64,000 nucleotides of DNA, from NCBI RefSeq assembly GCF_964275005.1, contig NC_092688.1:19996403-20060402 (forward strand). The letters are read 5' to 3'. Shown piece after piece: positions 43,901-56,089 of this stretch (position 1 is its first letter; every line of letters starts with the position of its first letter). The notes beneath the pieces are model-generated. The model searched no databases. It saw only the letters and a list, made by a program, of their open reading frames with translations, and was not told the DNA's origin. This DNA is from Diadema setosum. Its lineage: Eukaryota > Echinodermata > Echinoidea > Diadematoida > Diadematidae. Position numbers and translations under genes: made by a program.

Positions 43901-44938
43901 CAAAGAAACAGACATTAGGACGCTAAGCTGACGGCAATTGCCAATGCTACGTCTTAAGTTCCAACGAAGTCGTTTCTGAAAGTAATGGGGATTGCTGATA
44001 GCGGGGCGAAAGATCTTGAAGTTTAAAGATGTAATACTTCGACGTCCAACATCATCGCATTGTCACCTTCCTCCACAGGATCCCTCAGCTTGCGCTTGTT
44101 GTTTTGATTGTGAGAGCTCGCTGCTGCTACACCCGTCACGTACGTACAGACGCTTCATTGATCCCTGCATAATAAAAGCACAGTCGTGAATTGCGTAGTA
44201 ATACTTCCGGGTTATGGCGCAAGAGCGTACGCGTACGCGTATGGGTCGTCGACACCAGCCATGCGGACTCCATACGAGAAAACAGAACAAGTATAAAAAC
44301 CTTATTTACACCATTTTGCGGCATTCTCTTTCATGTATATTCCGTATTAGGTAAATTCAAGTATAATCCTCTTCATCAACGTAATTACTCCCGGAAAGCA
44401 AGTCAAACTGTTTGCCATATGACTGGAGGAAGGTGATACTCCTGAATGGTAGCAGACGACGTGAGACAGTATGAGGAATGTATAAACCACATGGATCCAA
44501 GCCAGGGTCGGGCGCAGGATAGTTTGCAGGCACAAACCCTTGTTGGTCGTTAGGAGTCTGCATGCGCCAAGACTAATACACGCACCACTACACTGCAGCC
44601 TCTCCCAACAAGTTGGGAGAAGCTTCAACACAGGGCCTATGGGACAGTGCCAAAGTGGTGCATGTAGTAGTCTTGGCGCAGACTCCTTTACGACCAACAA
44701 GGGTTTGTGCCTGCAAACTAGGCTGTGATGTGCAGTCGTGCATGCGGCGTGTGATGCAACCAGTGGATGCAACCCATGTACACAATCTCAGTTTGGTTGT
44801 GTACGGGTCATCGGAAGCCGCATGAACCGCATCGGCACCTGGCTTCCCACGCCACGGGCACGGCATCTGACTGGGAGCTTGAACGAGATCTTCGCGGTTT
44901 CAACGACATTCTGACTAATATTGTTGTCTAGAACCACG
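43900..44938. promoter_or_regulatory. Possible divergent BRAP/QPRT promoter region
   Basis: The two genes are transcribed away from each other, and this spacer is richer in CG than its surroundings (for example GTACGCGTACGCG at 44227). No TATA box or defined start site could be placed. Confidence 0.35.
44520..44720. repeat. Inverted repeat with 70-bp arms upstream of QPRT
   Basis: The left arm TAGTTTGCAGGCACAAACCC through CCAAGACTA is repeated in reverse at 44655-44720 with few mismatches. The centre holds a second perfect palindrome, CTCCCAACAAGTTGGGAG. It resembles a foldback MITE; no target duplication was recognised. It ends 218 bases before the QPRT start codon. Confidence 0.75.
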
Positions 44939-45490
44939 ATGGCAGCAGGGCAAACTCTGGAGTGTCTGCTATCGCCAGCAGCGATCTCGGATCTTGTTCA
45001 ATCATGGCTTCGAGAGGACATTCCGAGTTTTGATTACGGGGGATATGTGGTCGGCGAGAAGGAAGAGACAGCGGTTCTCCTCTGCAAGTCTCCCGGGGTT
45101 CTGGCGGGCGTGCCGTTCTTCAACGCCGTATTTCGCGAATTGGGCTGCGAGGTTGAATGGTGCAAAGCAGAAGGCACCTTCTTAAATCCAGTATGTGAAG
45201 TGGCTACAGTTAAAGGTAGAGCCCGAACTATTCTCATGGGCGAAAGATCTGCCCTGAACTGCCTGGCACGGGCAAGCGGAGTGGCAACTGCAGCTTCGAG
45301 GCTCACAGGTATAGCCAAGGAATCGGCATGGACTGGACAAGTCGCGGGAACGAGGAAGACAACACCGGGCTTTAGGATTGTGGAGAAGTACTCCCTGTTG
45401 GTGGGCGGGGCTGCCACCCATAGATACGACCTGTCATCCATGATAATGCTGAAAGATAATCACATTTGGTCTGCAGGAAGCATTACACAG
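44939..45490 (+). CDS. QPRT: QPRT exon 1
   Basis: Encodes residues 1-184 from [16 protein letters not shown] to [13 protein letters not shown], including most of the quinolinate and PRPP site. It ends in phase 0 before gtgaga. Confidence 0.95.
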
Positions 45491-48400
45491 GTGAGATGCT
45501 GTGGGAGCTGATTTATACACTCCAAGTTCAAGGAGATGAGTTTTTGATGGGATCATCATAAAAAAGGTGTATTTTAGTGATGTGTTTATCATTTAGATAT
45601 AATCCCTTATCAAATTCAGTTCTTCCTCCTCTGTCATTCTCTGCTCTAACACGTTAATAGTACCACTGATGTTTGTGTTTATGATTTCTTTATTAATTTT
45701 CATCTCTTTCTTTCTCCTCAGCAGTCAGGTTCCATACCCCAAGACACTGCCAAGGAGAAATACTATGCTTATTTATTGCACTTAAGTCTTAACAATCTAT
45801 TTTAGATTTAATTGTGTCTAATTTACCCTGAAAAAAGACAAATTAATGTAAAGCCATATTTCATGAAAATTCATAGAGAATTTAACTATACACCAAAATG
45901 TTTTCCTTATTAAATGTCTTGTTCTAATGTTTCAATACTTATTAGAATTTTGTTCGCTCACCCTACCCATCCAATTCCCAGGCTTTCAAGTGTTCCTACT
46001 TTTCCTACTTTTTCCTACTTTTTTACTGCTGTTCCTACTTTTCCTACTTTTTTGCTCAAAATCCTACTTTTTCCTACTTTTTCCTACTTTTTGGGTGAAA
46101 AGCCCCGCAAAAAAAAAAAAAAAAAAAAAAAAACGTGCAAGGCTACTTGAATAGTTTACATTCAGAAATGATGAGTAGACTCTAGTTGCAGATGCTTACT
46201 GGTGGCAAGAGCCTCAGTCTGTCTTCAACATGAAAGAGGGATAACACAAACCAATCAACCACAAGACTGCTGCCAGCCTCAGCTTTTGCTCCTGTGTAGA
46301 TGTGATTGATCCCACTGATATTGCAACCTAGGACTTGGAGCAGTGCTCAACCAGCTCTCATCATCGTTCAAAATTACCAGGTAAGCTTCCCATATACTTA
46401 AAAGTAGAATTTGACATGTGACTTCCAAAGAATACAACTGAGAGAAAATGCCACCTACAGCCAGTTTTAATGGATGTAGAGTTCAAGCATATCATGTCTC
46501 ATGCATGTGCTGGCATGCAAATCCTCAGAAACCAGAAATTTTCTTTGCTAAAATATGATTTACCACATCAGTCGTAAAGGTCATGTTAAAACAAGAAAAT
46601 ACACCTCCAGATCCCCTTTGCGTGAAATCCTTCAATAATATACTTGTATGTTTTGATAATAATTAACAATGATTGCAATATGACAAACTTAATAGGAAAG
46701 TAAGTTTTTCACCACAGAAACTAGATCTGGTTGATGTGAGGATGAGTAATGCCCAAGAAAGCATAGATCGGTAGGGACCCATTTGAATGAAACTTGCATA
46801 TTACTGAAGCTAAATCAAAAGCACTCCGGTTACATCAGTTTGATCTTTTGGTAAGAGTTCAAGAAAAGAAAATATAAGTTGCCAAATCTGTCAAAAGAAA
46901 AAACTTTGAAGACTTATGAGGTTTAACATGAGACATATGACTTGTGATATCCATTTGAATCATGGGCATGTGGTAGATACGACTACTAGAAATCTTCCTT
47001 AATTCATCTGAAGTTAAACAGCTGAGGAAGGTTAGTCGCTGAGAAATCAGATGAACAAGAAGAAATGTTTAATTAACAGATCCCACATATTGTTAACAAG
47101 GAGTGAGAACAACAGTGATTACTTAGCGATCTTGAAAGATAAAGACTAATAGGAGAGCAGAAACCTCTTTATGAACAATCTTAAAAGTTGATGGCTTGTT
47201 ACATCTTACAAGGATTGTTTAAGATGTTGAATTGTATCGTAGGTGAGACATACATTACCTCGAAGAACTTAAAGAAGAAAGTAGGAAATGGAGGAACTTC
47301 ATGGAAAACAAACACAAAAACAATATTTCAGTATTGTTTAAAGATTGATTGAAGTTGAAACCATGGGACGTTGAGGTCCACTTCCTGGAGACACTTAGAC
47401 AGAACTATCAGAAATATATATAGAGAAAAGCCATCTAAAGCATACAGGTGTACCTGAAAGAACCCAAACAATCAGGAAAGATAATGAATGTATATTCCAC
47501 AAATAAGATCAAGTGTGTGAATGTTTTAAATTGAACTGCCAAGATCAGTTTGTTAAGTTTGGAGGAACCAACTTGCAGAAAAATTAGAAGCCATGATGTC
47601 TTTTTATTCCACAGATCTTGCAAATTTTAGTTAAGGCTGAACATCTTTTTACTACCCAGCTAGTTTGAACAAGATGCGAAAAAATGGTAGAACAGAAATC
47701 CCCTATAAGTGGTTAAAATGTGATGGATCATTTGAAGTGACATACCCAAAATATTGAACCATTTGAAAGAGTCTTGGTAAAATGTTAGACAGGAAAACTT
47801 CTTAAAGAAGACAAAAATGGATGGATGTGTATGCCAATTTTTTTGTGTCAACTTACAAAACTGTAAGTTGAAGGTGAAAAGCAAAAGAATAGTGGAGAGT
47901 ATCAAAATTGAAAGGGCACAAATACACTGTATTTAAGGGGGGGGGGAGGTGAGAAATGCATGTAAATTTACAGATCATCTAACAGTGTATTTGCTATCAA
48001 ATGGCCAAAAAAGTTTGTTAATTGGAATTTGCTGAGAAATCAGAGAAGCTAGCAAGGACTTACATGATAATGACAGTCACTGTTTATTCCCCAGATTTTG
48101 CAAAGAGTAGTTTATAAAATTGACAAGCTGAAATACTGAGCCACCAAAATATCTGGAGAATGAAAAGCAGAATCTAAACCTTGTAAAATTTCAAAGGATA
48201 TAATATTCTCAAAATTTTATGAAGAAGTTTGATTTCAAGAATATTGAATGAGCTTAAAAGTGTCTGGAATGATATTGCAAAATGGAGAAACTTCCTGAAA
48301 AGATCAAATAGCTGTATGTGTATTCCACAAAAAGGGTCATGATGAGCTGAAAAGAAGTTGAATGTAAAGAATTATTAACTATCTGCAGTGAATTTGGCAA

Positions 48401-51400
48401 AGATTGCAAACAGTAGACAGTCATTGCAAAGTACAGAATGATAAGTTTCTACCATTCTTTCTAAATTAACAAATGTAAGTTCATTCAAGAATAAATAAAA
48501 TGTAGCATCTACAGAACACCAAAGAAATGAAATCTGATTTATTTGTTATCCACAGAAAAAAAAAATAGAGTCATTTTTGCTACCTATAAATTCGGTAAGA
48601 CTACAGACAATAAGAAACAAAAAGCAGATGTACATACATGCTCCTCACATATTGTAAAGTGGAGTCATTTGGTTATATTAGTCTTCTGTTACTCTACATG
48701 TGACAATACTACAAGTTTGTACATTGCCCTGATTGATACTGAAATGTAAAGTATTTGCTTTTCTCTCTCTCTCTCTCTTTGGATGTTTTGTGTTCTATTT
48801 GTTAAAGTGTTTCAAATTGAGCTTGCCTTATGTTTCCATCTATATCATATGATTATACCAAGATAATCTATATTATTGGAAATTCAGTGGTGGACAATGT
48901 GCCATAAAGTCACAGTATTTGAGTGTGTAGATTTGTAGTGGGCCAGGATTTGCAAAATAAAGATGTTAATATAATGCATTGTTAGATATAACTTCACTTC
49001 GTAAGGCCTCACTGTCATGGGGAAAACCCATTCCTCATGCATGTCTTGCCAGAAATGTAATATGATAACACATGCTCTCAGAGACTAATACTGACAGCTA
49101 CTTATAAGAAGTTAAAATTATCCTGTTATTTTAAAATGTTTGAACACATGTTATTTGCTTACATGTATTTGAAATTGAAGGTCTCTTGAAAAGTTAGTAT
49201 TTTGCTTATCTCATGGTCATTTAGCTGGAACTTGAAAGCATACTAATCTTGTCTTAAGCATCATTTGAATAGCTTTGTCAAACATCCTTATTTCCAGTCT
49301 TCTTCACACTTTGAAGTGAGACATATCTTCACAACTTCAAATGAGTGTAGATAAAAGTATCATCTTTTTTAATTGCTTTTGTCAAATATCCTTATTTCCA
49401 ATCTTTTTTCACATTTTGAAGTGAAACACATATCTTCACAACTTCAAAACATTCAAATGAATGTAGATAAAAGATGTCATCTTTTAAGTATGGAAGTGTA
49501 TAACATACCTTTGGCATTAATGTATAACTTACACATCATGGAATGTTAAATGACATATTTTGTGGGATGATATGTGACCGTGCTTCACAAAATCAACAAT
49601 AAGTCGCACACACTGATTTTGTGTTAGGACTAAAAATAGGTGATATGGGCCAACCCAACCAATCTTGAGTTTTTCATAGTTTCTGGAAGAGCAAGTCTTC
49701 TATATTATACTGAAGTTTGGGATCATAAAAAGAAAGGGAAATTGTGTTTTTAGCAATTTTTTTCTGGAACACTTTTGGGTAGAATAGTGTGATTAGGTGT
49801 TTCTCATAGAGTCCTCTTTTCATTTCTTAAAAACTCTGTCCATACTCTTAACTTTCAACTCCAACAACTTTAGAAAGGATGATGATACTGCTTTGAAAAT
49901 TGGCATTGATCATCTACAGAATATATTAATAAAGCATGCACAGCTTAATCAGATAATCTCTTCATTGTTGTTGCTCCAGTGGTTAACATCCTGTTATTTG
50001 TTCCATTCATTGCAGAGCTAGCACGGCTTGATAAAGATTAAGCACTTGAAAAAACGCCATACTTCAGAGCCCCTTTTCTCAGTTCACATTTTCCAGAGTG
50101 TGTGCTTTCATTCCGATATTAGGAGAGGTTAGGAGAATCCATTTGAATCGAGTTATACATCATTTTAAAGCTTAAAGTTTGCTCCTTCAGAATCTGCTCT
50201 TAACTAAAAATCCATGTCTGGCGACTTTTTGTCGGTGTTGTGATGCAGGGTCACATACTATTGTATATGGAAGGTGTTCATGTCAATCACAGAATGATGT
50301 CTTTCCTATGCAAGTATTGCAGTAAGTTATCAAGATTTATATCGCCTGTTCTGTTGAACATGCATTTGTGTTTGTTTCCTGACATTGTTCTAATGAATGT
50401 CTGCCTTTGTTGTATTTTTCAGGCTCTCCCAGGAGCAAAAGTGAGGCTGAGGCAGCAGGGTTGTGAGTACAAATTAAGATGTATTTGTAACATCAAGAGT
50501 TCTGGTGAGTATCGACAAAAACTACTCCAAAAAGCCTGCACATATCCTGATTTATTCCTACTTTTTTTTCTAATGTCCTACTTTTCCCCTCTCATGTCCT
50601 ACTTTTTCCTACTTTTTCAGAGATTCTGTTCCTACTTTATTCCTACTTTTTTACATTATCCCGCTTGAAAGCCTGTCATACCCTTCTTTGAATATGAAAT
50701 TCAAGTAAAATACCTCTGATCAGGATCGAGATCAAATCTTCAAGTTCATTTATTTTGTTAATGGCCACAAAGGCATTTATTTGCATCATAGAAAGAATCA
50801 TTCCTTTGGAAATTTTTAACACTTTATCATTTTGCAGTACCATGGGTAATAAATTTGCAAGTCAAATTATAACTTATCATGAGAAACTTAGCATGATGGG
50901 CCAATTGAGGTCAGATTTTGTCATGACAGTGTATAATGCAGGCATACTCATAATTCTTAACCCGTTGGGGATGGGCTAATTTTGCTACAACACGCATTTC
51001 CCATAGACCCCTGCCCAAGTATACTCGGGACTCATCCTCAATGGGTTAAAGGTCCTGTTTACCTTTGGGAGCAGTGAATAAAATTTTGTTCAAGATATCG
51101 CATTTGATGTATGTGTAGGTCTGTTGTATCACACAACATCCTACCATATAAAATTTTCGCAATAAAGCCTAAAATATAGGAGACATCAGTATTTTTCTCA
51201 ATAAACCATAACTGTAGATGGTTTAGTCTGGAAATATTTTTTATCTTTAAACTATTGTTCACATGTTATGTATTTAACAACACTTGACATCGATTACACT
51301 GTATATGGATTCAAATCTTAATTTACAGTGGTTGTTTCTATCCCTAACACAATTTTAGAACTGTTTAATAAGGGGTTTTTTGTTTCATCTGCAAATGGTA

Positions 51401-53305
51401 AAGTATGCCTTTAATAAACCAATATTGCTTTCTGTAAAGTCACATTAACTGGAGGAATTTTTTATTGAAAGAAACCTGTCGATAAGTTTGAGATGTTATT
51501 TGTTATCTAGTTTCGTGCCATGTGGCCTACCAAAAATTAAGCACTCTGATCTCACAGCAAAAGATTTAACCCTAACCAGGCCGGGCTTTTTTGGGTGTTC
51601 TGTGGCCGGGGAGGGGTTGATTCAACCCCCCCCCCGAGATCTCGGCTGTCGATCGTGCAATCGCCATGAAATTTGGCACGTGCATTACCTGTGCCGTAAT
51701 CTACCAAGCTATACAAAAAGAAATGGAAATTTTCGTCATAATGATTAATTATGCTAATATATGCATAAAATCATACATTTTGCTCTAAATCAGAAATTAA
51801 AGCTCCTAGAATCCTAATTTTTGATGAAAAAATTCTTTGTAGCATTCCTAACAATGTACATAAAAAAAAATTTGGTATCAAAATCAATTTCTTATGTATT
51901 TTATTGTTTTATGAATTTCTTATGTATTTCACTGTTTTTTCGACCTTTTGTTTTATCATTTTTTTTTCGCAAAATTTATGACAGAACCTATATCAAGCAT
52001 AATTATGCTAAAATTAAATAGTTTCAGCCTATAAAAGTGAAAATAATCATATCTTTATGAATAAGAAGAGAAAACTCCATTTGCATAGACTTTATACACA
52101 AAATCACGTTTTTGAGCCATTTTCGGTCTGACAGGCATGTATAAAACGTTATGCAGCGTCGTAACGGTATGCACGATTTTCGCGAAAATGGTGTCAAAAG
52201 ATGTGCGAGACTTGAAAGTAAAAAGTCAGCGAACGGCGCGGAGTAGTGGTGAAAAATGTCGAGGGGGGGGTTGATTCAACCCCCCCCCCCCCCCGGCCTT
52301 TTTAGGGTTAATGTATACCAAGGATGAAAGTTTGTGCATGGATGGTGGGAGAAGCTATAATATTGCATTATTTGTGTGACCAACTCTCTGCCTACCAGGC
52401 AGTGAAGAATGCCAGACAGACCGGAGGATTCTCAATCAAGATTGAGGTGGAATGCCGGAGTCTGGAGGAGGCCCGCAAGGCGGCATCGGCCGGAGCAGAG
52501 ATCATCATGTTGGACAATTTTACACCAGAGGTAAGATTTCCTCCAATCAGTGATGACTGGTAACATAATGTGCAACTTGAGCAGGATTTGACACAAGTCT
52601 ATTTAGATAGCAGTCAACCCGCAGAATATGTGAGGGAAAATGTAGTTGCAGGCATGAGTTTTGAGAAAATATTGAACCACAGAATGTCACCACCCCCCCC
52701 CCCCCCCATCAACACTACCACCAAAATGATGATAATAATAATGATAATGATACAAGCAAAATGCATCACAAATCAAGCTGAGATTTCCTAACAATACATA
52801 AAAAAAATGTACAATTACACCAGAGAATTTAGAGCATCATGTATCATGGTACAATATGAAATTGATGGACGATTAGTCATGGAATTAGGAAGACGTTATT
52901 GTTCATGATCATTATGGCCAATTATGGTAAGTGCATGAGTTCTGTCGTCTGTTTTTTGTTTTGTTTTTTGTTTTTGTTTTCATGAACAGGGCTAACAAAC
53001 TTGTGAGGTAAGTAAGAATGTGAAACTCAATTACAAATTTGGTGATGTCCCCATTGTTTCTCTCCTTAATGTGATATCTGGCCCAGGCTGCCACTTCTGC
53101 TGCTGCCCAGCTAAAGGGCGAATTTCCTCACATCACTGTGGAAGCCAGTGGAGGGATAACGGAAGAGACGATACGTGACTTCATGAAACCAAACATTGAT
53201 GTCATCTCCACGAGCCGACTGACTCAGGGCTATTCTGTAGTTGATTTCTCTCTCAAGATTAAAAAGGAGGGTCATGACCCCAGCAATCCTGTTGTTCGAA
53301 GTTGA
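44939..53305 (+). CDS. QPRT: Quinolinate phosphoribosyltransferase (decarboxylating), 3 exons
   Basis: QPRT turns quinolinate and PRPP into nicotinate mononucleotide, CO2 and pyrophosphate, the step that links tryptophan breakdown to NAD synthesis. Exons 44939-45490, 52399-52530 and 53087-53305 join in phase 0 and encode 300 residues, against 297 in human. Family residues are in place: [27 protein letters not shown] (137-146), HRYDL (161-165), KDNH (172-175), KIEVE (198-202), LDNF (222-225) and EASGGIT (247-253). The human ISMGMLTQ segment reads ISTSRLTQG here, closer to the fungal form. ATG 44939 was chosen because upstream in-frame codons contain no ATG and homologues start a few residues before LLSP. 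Intron 1 is long (6.9 kb) and holds element C. Confidence 0.95.
45985..46090 (+). repeat. TTCCTACTTTT word island 1
   Basis: TTCCTACTTTT recurs about eight times after GGCTTTCAAGTG in QPRT intron 1, ending in a long A run. Confidence 0.7.
46900..48560 (+). repeat. Possible highly diverged tandem repeat, period about 115 bases
   Basis: TATTCCACA-like words at about 47491, 47605, 48088, 48319 and 48548 are spaced by multiples of roughly 115-121 bases. They are preceded by AAACTTCCTGAAAAGATCAA-like and followed by TTGCAAA-like words. Similarity between units is low, so the call is tentative. The rest of QPRT intron 1 from 46091 to 50540 shows no gene. Confidence 0.35.
50545..50660 (+). repeat. 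TTCCTACTTTT word island 2
   Basis: TCCTACTTTT recurs about eight times, ending CCCGCTTGAAAGCCTGTC. The closing phrase is the inverse of GGCTTTCAAG that opens island 1. Confidence 0.7.
50957..51049. mobile_element. 93-bp TTAA miniature element
   Basis: Begins TTAACCCGTTGGGGATGGG and ends ACTCATCCTCAATGGGTTAA, inverted repeats of about 19 bases at TTAA sites. The centre holds GGGACTC and CCCCTGCCC words. Confidence 0.7.
51566..52311. mobile_element. TTAACCC element C with TTGATTCAA-core end hairpins
   Basis: Begins TTAACCCTAACCAGGCCGGG and ends CCCCGGCCTTTTTAGGGTTAA. GGGGTTGATTCAACCCC occurs just inside both ends (about 51613 and 52267). The interior matches element A (GATCTCGGC, GGCACGTGCATT, TCGGTCTGACAGGCATGTA). 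It ends 87 bases before QPRT exon 2. Confidence 0.8.
52399..52530 (+). CDS. QPRT: QPRT exon 2
   Basis: Encodes residues 185-228: [20 protein letters not shown] and [15 protein letters not shown]. The acceptor is ctgcctaccag, 87 bases after the end of element C; the donor is gtaaga. Confidence 0.95.
52690..52708 (+). repeat. C-run
   Basis: A C homopolymer near 52690-52708 in QPRT intron 2, followed by ATGATAATA repeats. Confidence 0.6.
53087..53305 (+). CDS. QPRT: QPRT exon 3
   Basis: Encodes residues 229-300: [20 protein letters not shown], then [12 protein letters not shown] and [12 protein letters not shown], ending VVRS and TGA. The acceptor is tggcccag. Confidence 0.95.
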   Translation, partial: AATSAAAQLKGEFPHITVEASGGITEETIRDFMKPNIDVISTSRLTQGYSVVDFSLKIKKEGHDPSNPVVRS

Positions 53306-53314
53306 TGAGAATTC

Positions 53315-53715
53315 TTAAAGGGGAAATCCAGGACAAACAAAAGTTAGTCCATAAAGACAGAGTCAGATCTTACAAGCACAACAGTGAAAGTTTGATCAAA
53401 ATGGGATGAAAATTATAAAGGAAGTTGTGAAATTGTGAAGTTTTGCTAATTTTCACAAAACAGTCCTTGAACAGTCAGTATGGATATGCAAATAGTGAAT
53501 TTGTGATGTCATCCCCTCACAATTTGTCATAAATTATGTGCACTTAAAACCTTGGAATTTCACATTTTTATCAAATTAGCAAATCTTGGAAATTTCATGA
53601 CTTCCTAAATTGTGATCTGATTTTGATAAAATTTCTACTGTTGATGTGCTTATGAGATTTTACTCTTTCTTATCAGACTATTAAACTAAAAAACTGGCCT
53701 GGACTTCTCCTTTAA
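53315..53715. mobile_element. TTAA foldback MITE in the QPRT 3' UTR
   Basis: Begins TTAAAGGGGAAATCCAGGAC and ends GGCCTGGACTTCTCCTTTAA. It starts nine bases after the QPRT stop codon. A partial relative lies at 61035. Confidence 0.8.
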
Positions 53716-55932
53716 CAGTGATGATCAATGTCAACATCATTATAGCTTTGTATATGAAATCAGGTATGGTTGAAGGTATTGTGTTGGATATGGGTGAAAC
53801 CATTGTAGGCAACCACTGTTCGTTTCAAGTAATGCTTGAAGTAACTGCTTATCAATATGCTTAGTCTATCAAAGCACAATTATAGTTTTATGGTCATTTT
53901 TCTATGAAGTATGTCATAATGTTGAATCATGCACTATAAAGTTCGTATTTACCCTGTAAACCTATAGTCTCACAAATGTTTGAACAAAATGGTTGTCAGT
54001 TGATTGTCTCGTGCAGTACTTGCCATATTACTATAATGACTATTTTCAGAACCACATTTCATTCCTAACCACATTTCATTCCTTAGCACAATATATTGGT
54101 ACCTTTGTACTCCATGATGATATATATGTGATGGAATAACATACTGTATAAGCTGTTATTTTTGTGTATAGATATTTTCACGAATTAGATGGTGACAGAC
54201 ATTTTCGCGAGATGTTGATTTCGCGAATTGACACCAACGCTATCTTGCATGTATTGCTACTCTAGTGTATGGCGACATTTTCGCATGTTGTTAAATTCGC
54301 GATCCAACTGTGATTCACGAAATTAAACCCTCGCAAAAATAACCACTTATACAGTAGTTGGAAACTTGCCTTTATTGTACATGCTGGTCGTGTTTTATAG
54401 AGGTATAATCAACCACAGTTTTCTTCATGTTTTCAGAAGTCTAACCCTTGAACATATTTGATGGGCAAAGAACCTCATCCGTATGTGTTTGCAATGGCTG
54501 ATTAAAGATGAATTCATATTCATGCAGTCCAATTTGTTCATATATGTATAATGTGGATTTATCAACTAGTTTCATGTCACTTGAACTGGAAAAAAAAAAA
54601 GAAAAAAAAGCTTATGGTGTATAATTGAAGGGATTGGTTTCATAGCACAATTTCCCAACAAGAACTGATATGTTCTTCCAGAAGTGATTCTGATTCTAGG
54701 GATTCAAGTCAAATTTCCATTGTTGCTTGTGTGATGCTTTGTCAGTTCTTGTTTGATGTGCAGTGACAGTCATTTGATCTACATCACAGGCTTTGCTGCA
54801 CCAAAAGTGTAAATTCTATATGAAAATATGTCACATGATTTTAAAATGTTTAATGTGGTCATTCGATGATCAGAGTTCCCGCAGGTTGTATAATATTCAC
54901 ACACTTGATAAATTTCTGTGATGTGATGTCCATTAAGTTGGTGAATGTGATCATGAATAACTAACTTTTCATGAAGATACATGAAGGTATCCCTTTCCAG
55001 AACAAGGTTTTGACCAAGCCTTGTCAGGTTTTTTTCAAAGTGCAGTCTTCAGCACCAATGTCAACATTAATTCAGCAATAATACTTCAGGATTTTGATAT
55101 TAACAAATGGCATTCAATTTTGATATGATCTACATACTACACTGAATTATGACAAGGCTCTTTATATTCTTTTTTTAGAGCCACTAAAATATATAAATGG
55201 TATAGAAATAGAGAGATTGATAGAGAGATTGATTTAAAAAAAAGAATACAAAACTAAGTGAAAGTACAGAAGAAGAAGAAGCTCTTTCTATTATGAATAT
55301 TATCTTGCTAAAGTAAGCAGTTTAAGCTTAAATTTATTTGGATCCCCATAGAGAATTGATATATATTTGCAAATGTATAGAATTGGACAGTCAGTTCTTA
55401 TAGGATTAGATGCAATGTACATGTTTGGTTGTAACCAGACCAAAGAAGTTATTGACCAGACATGAAATTACTTTGTTAATCACAGTTCAGTTCTTTGTAA
55501 TGCAAATGATGAACGAACATTCAGTGGGCATGATATAAACAACCATTTTTATCAAAGGCATCAAAAAGCACAGTGGACAATTTTATATTTACTCTACAAT
55601 TTCATTTTGAATTCAGAAGTTACTGAGAAACATACATGAAAGAAAGGAAAATAAACATAATTGATTTGCTTCCTTTACTCATATGATCATTAGTTTATTC
55701 ATCTCACTTTTTTTTAGTCTATTGGGCTGGTCTAAATCTGGGATGATTTAAGTTATTTTCTTTGTTGATGGCACTGAGTGAGTGACACTCAAAAAATACT
55801 TTGTTTCCTTTAATTATTGTTGTTGTTGTTTTTTTGTCAAATTAGTGAGGTAGAATGAGATAACAAAGGATGAATTTAGGTGTTAATTTGAGTATTGTTT
55901 ATATTGCATTTTATTCTATTAATGACACAACC
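53716..55932. other. Spacer, probable QPRT 3' UTR in its first part, no gene seen
   Basis: AT-rich with no convincing ORF. AATAAA at 55650-55655 is one possible polyadenylation signal; its use is unproven. A patch at 54170-54350 repeats ATTTTCGCG and AATTCGCG words. Confidence 0.35.
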
Positions 55933-56089
55933 CAGAGGCAGATCCAGGAATTCCATAAAGGGGAGGCCCTTTACAAAATTAAAGGGGGCGCACACGCCCC
56001 CCCCCCCCATTTTTTTCTTTCTATTTCTTTTGTTTTAACAAAAGAAGAGGTGCCCGCTCCCAATGTGCCCCCCTCTGGATACGCCACTG
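55933..56089. mobile_element. hAT-like miniature element
   Basis: Ends CAGAGGCAGATCCAGGAATT and GGATACGCCACTG are imperfect inverted repeats of the CAGTGGCG-TCCAG type common for hAT elements. CAACC flanks both sides. The interior holds G- and C-runs. Confidence 0.6.

Noticed and set aside
44347-44772. 141-codon minus-strand ORF upstream of QPRT
   Set aside because: Covers the 44520-44720 inverted repeat; its codons follow from the repeat and no domain is seen.
45034-45441. 135-codon minus-strand ORF
   Set aside because: Antisense of QPRT exon 1; no family likeness.
53315-53715. Possible extra QPRT coding exon
   Set aside because: QPRT already ends with a natural C-terminus and stop; the block is a TTAA-bounded MITE.
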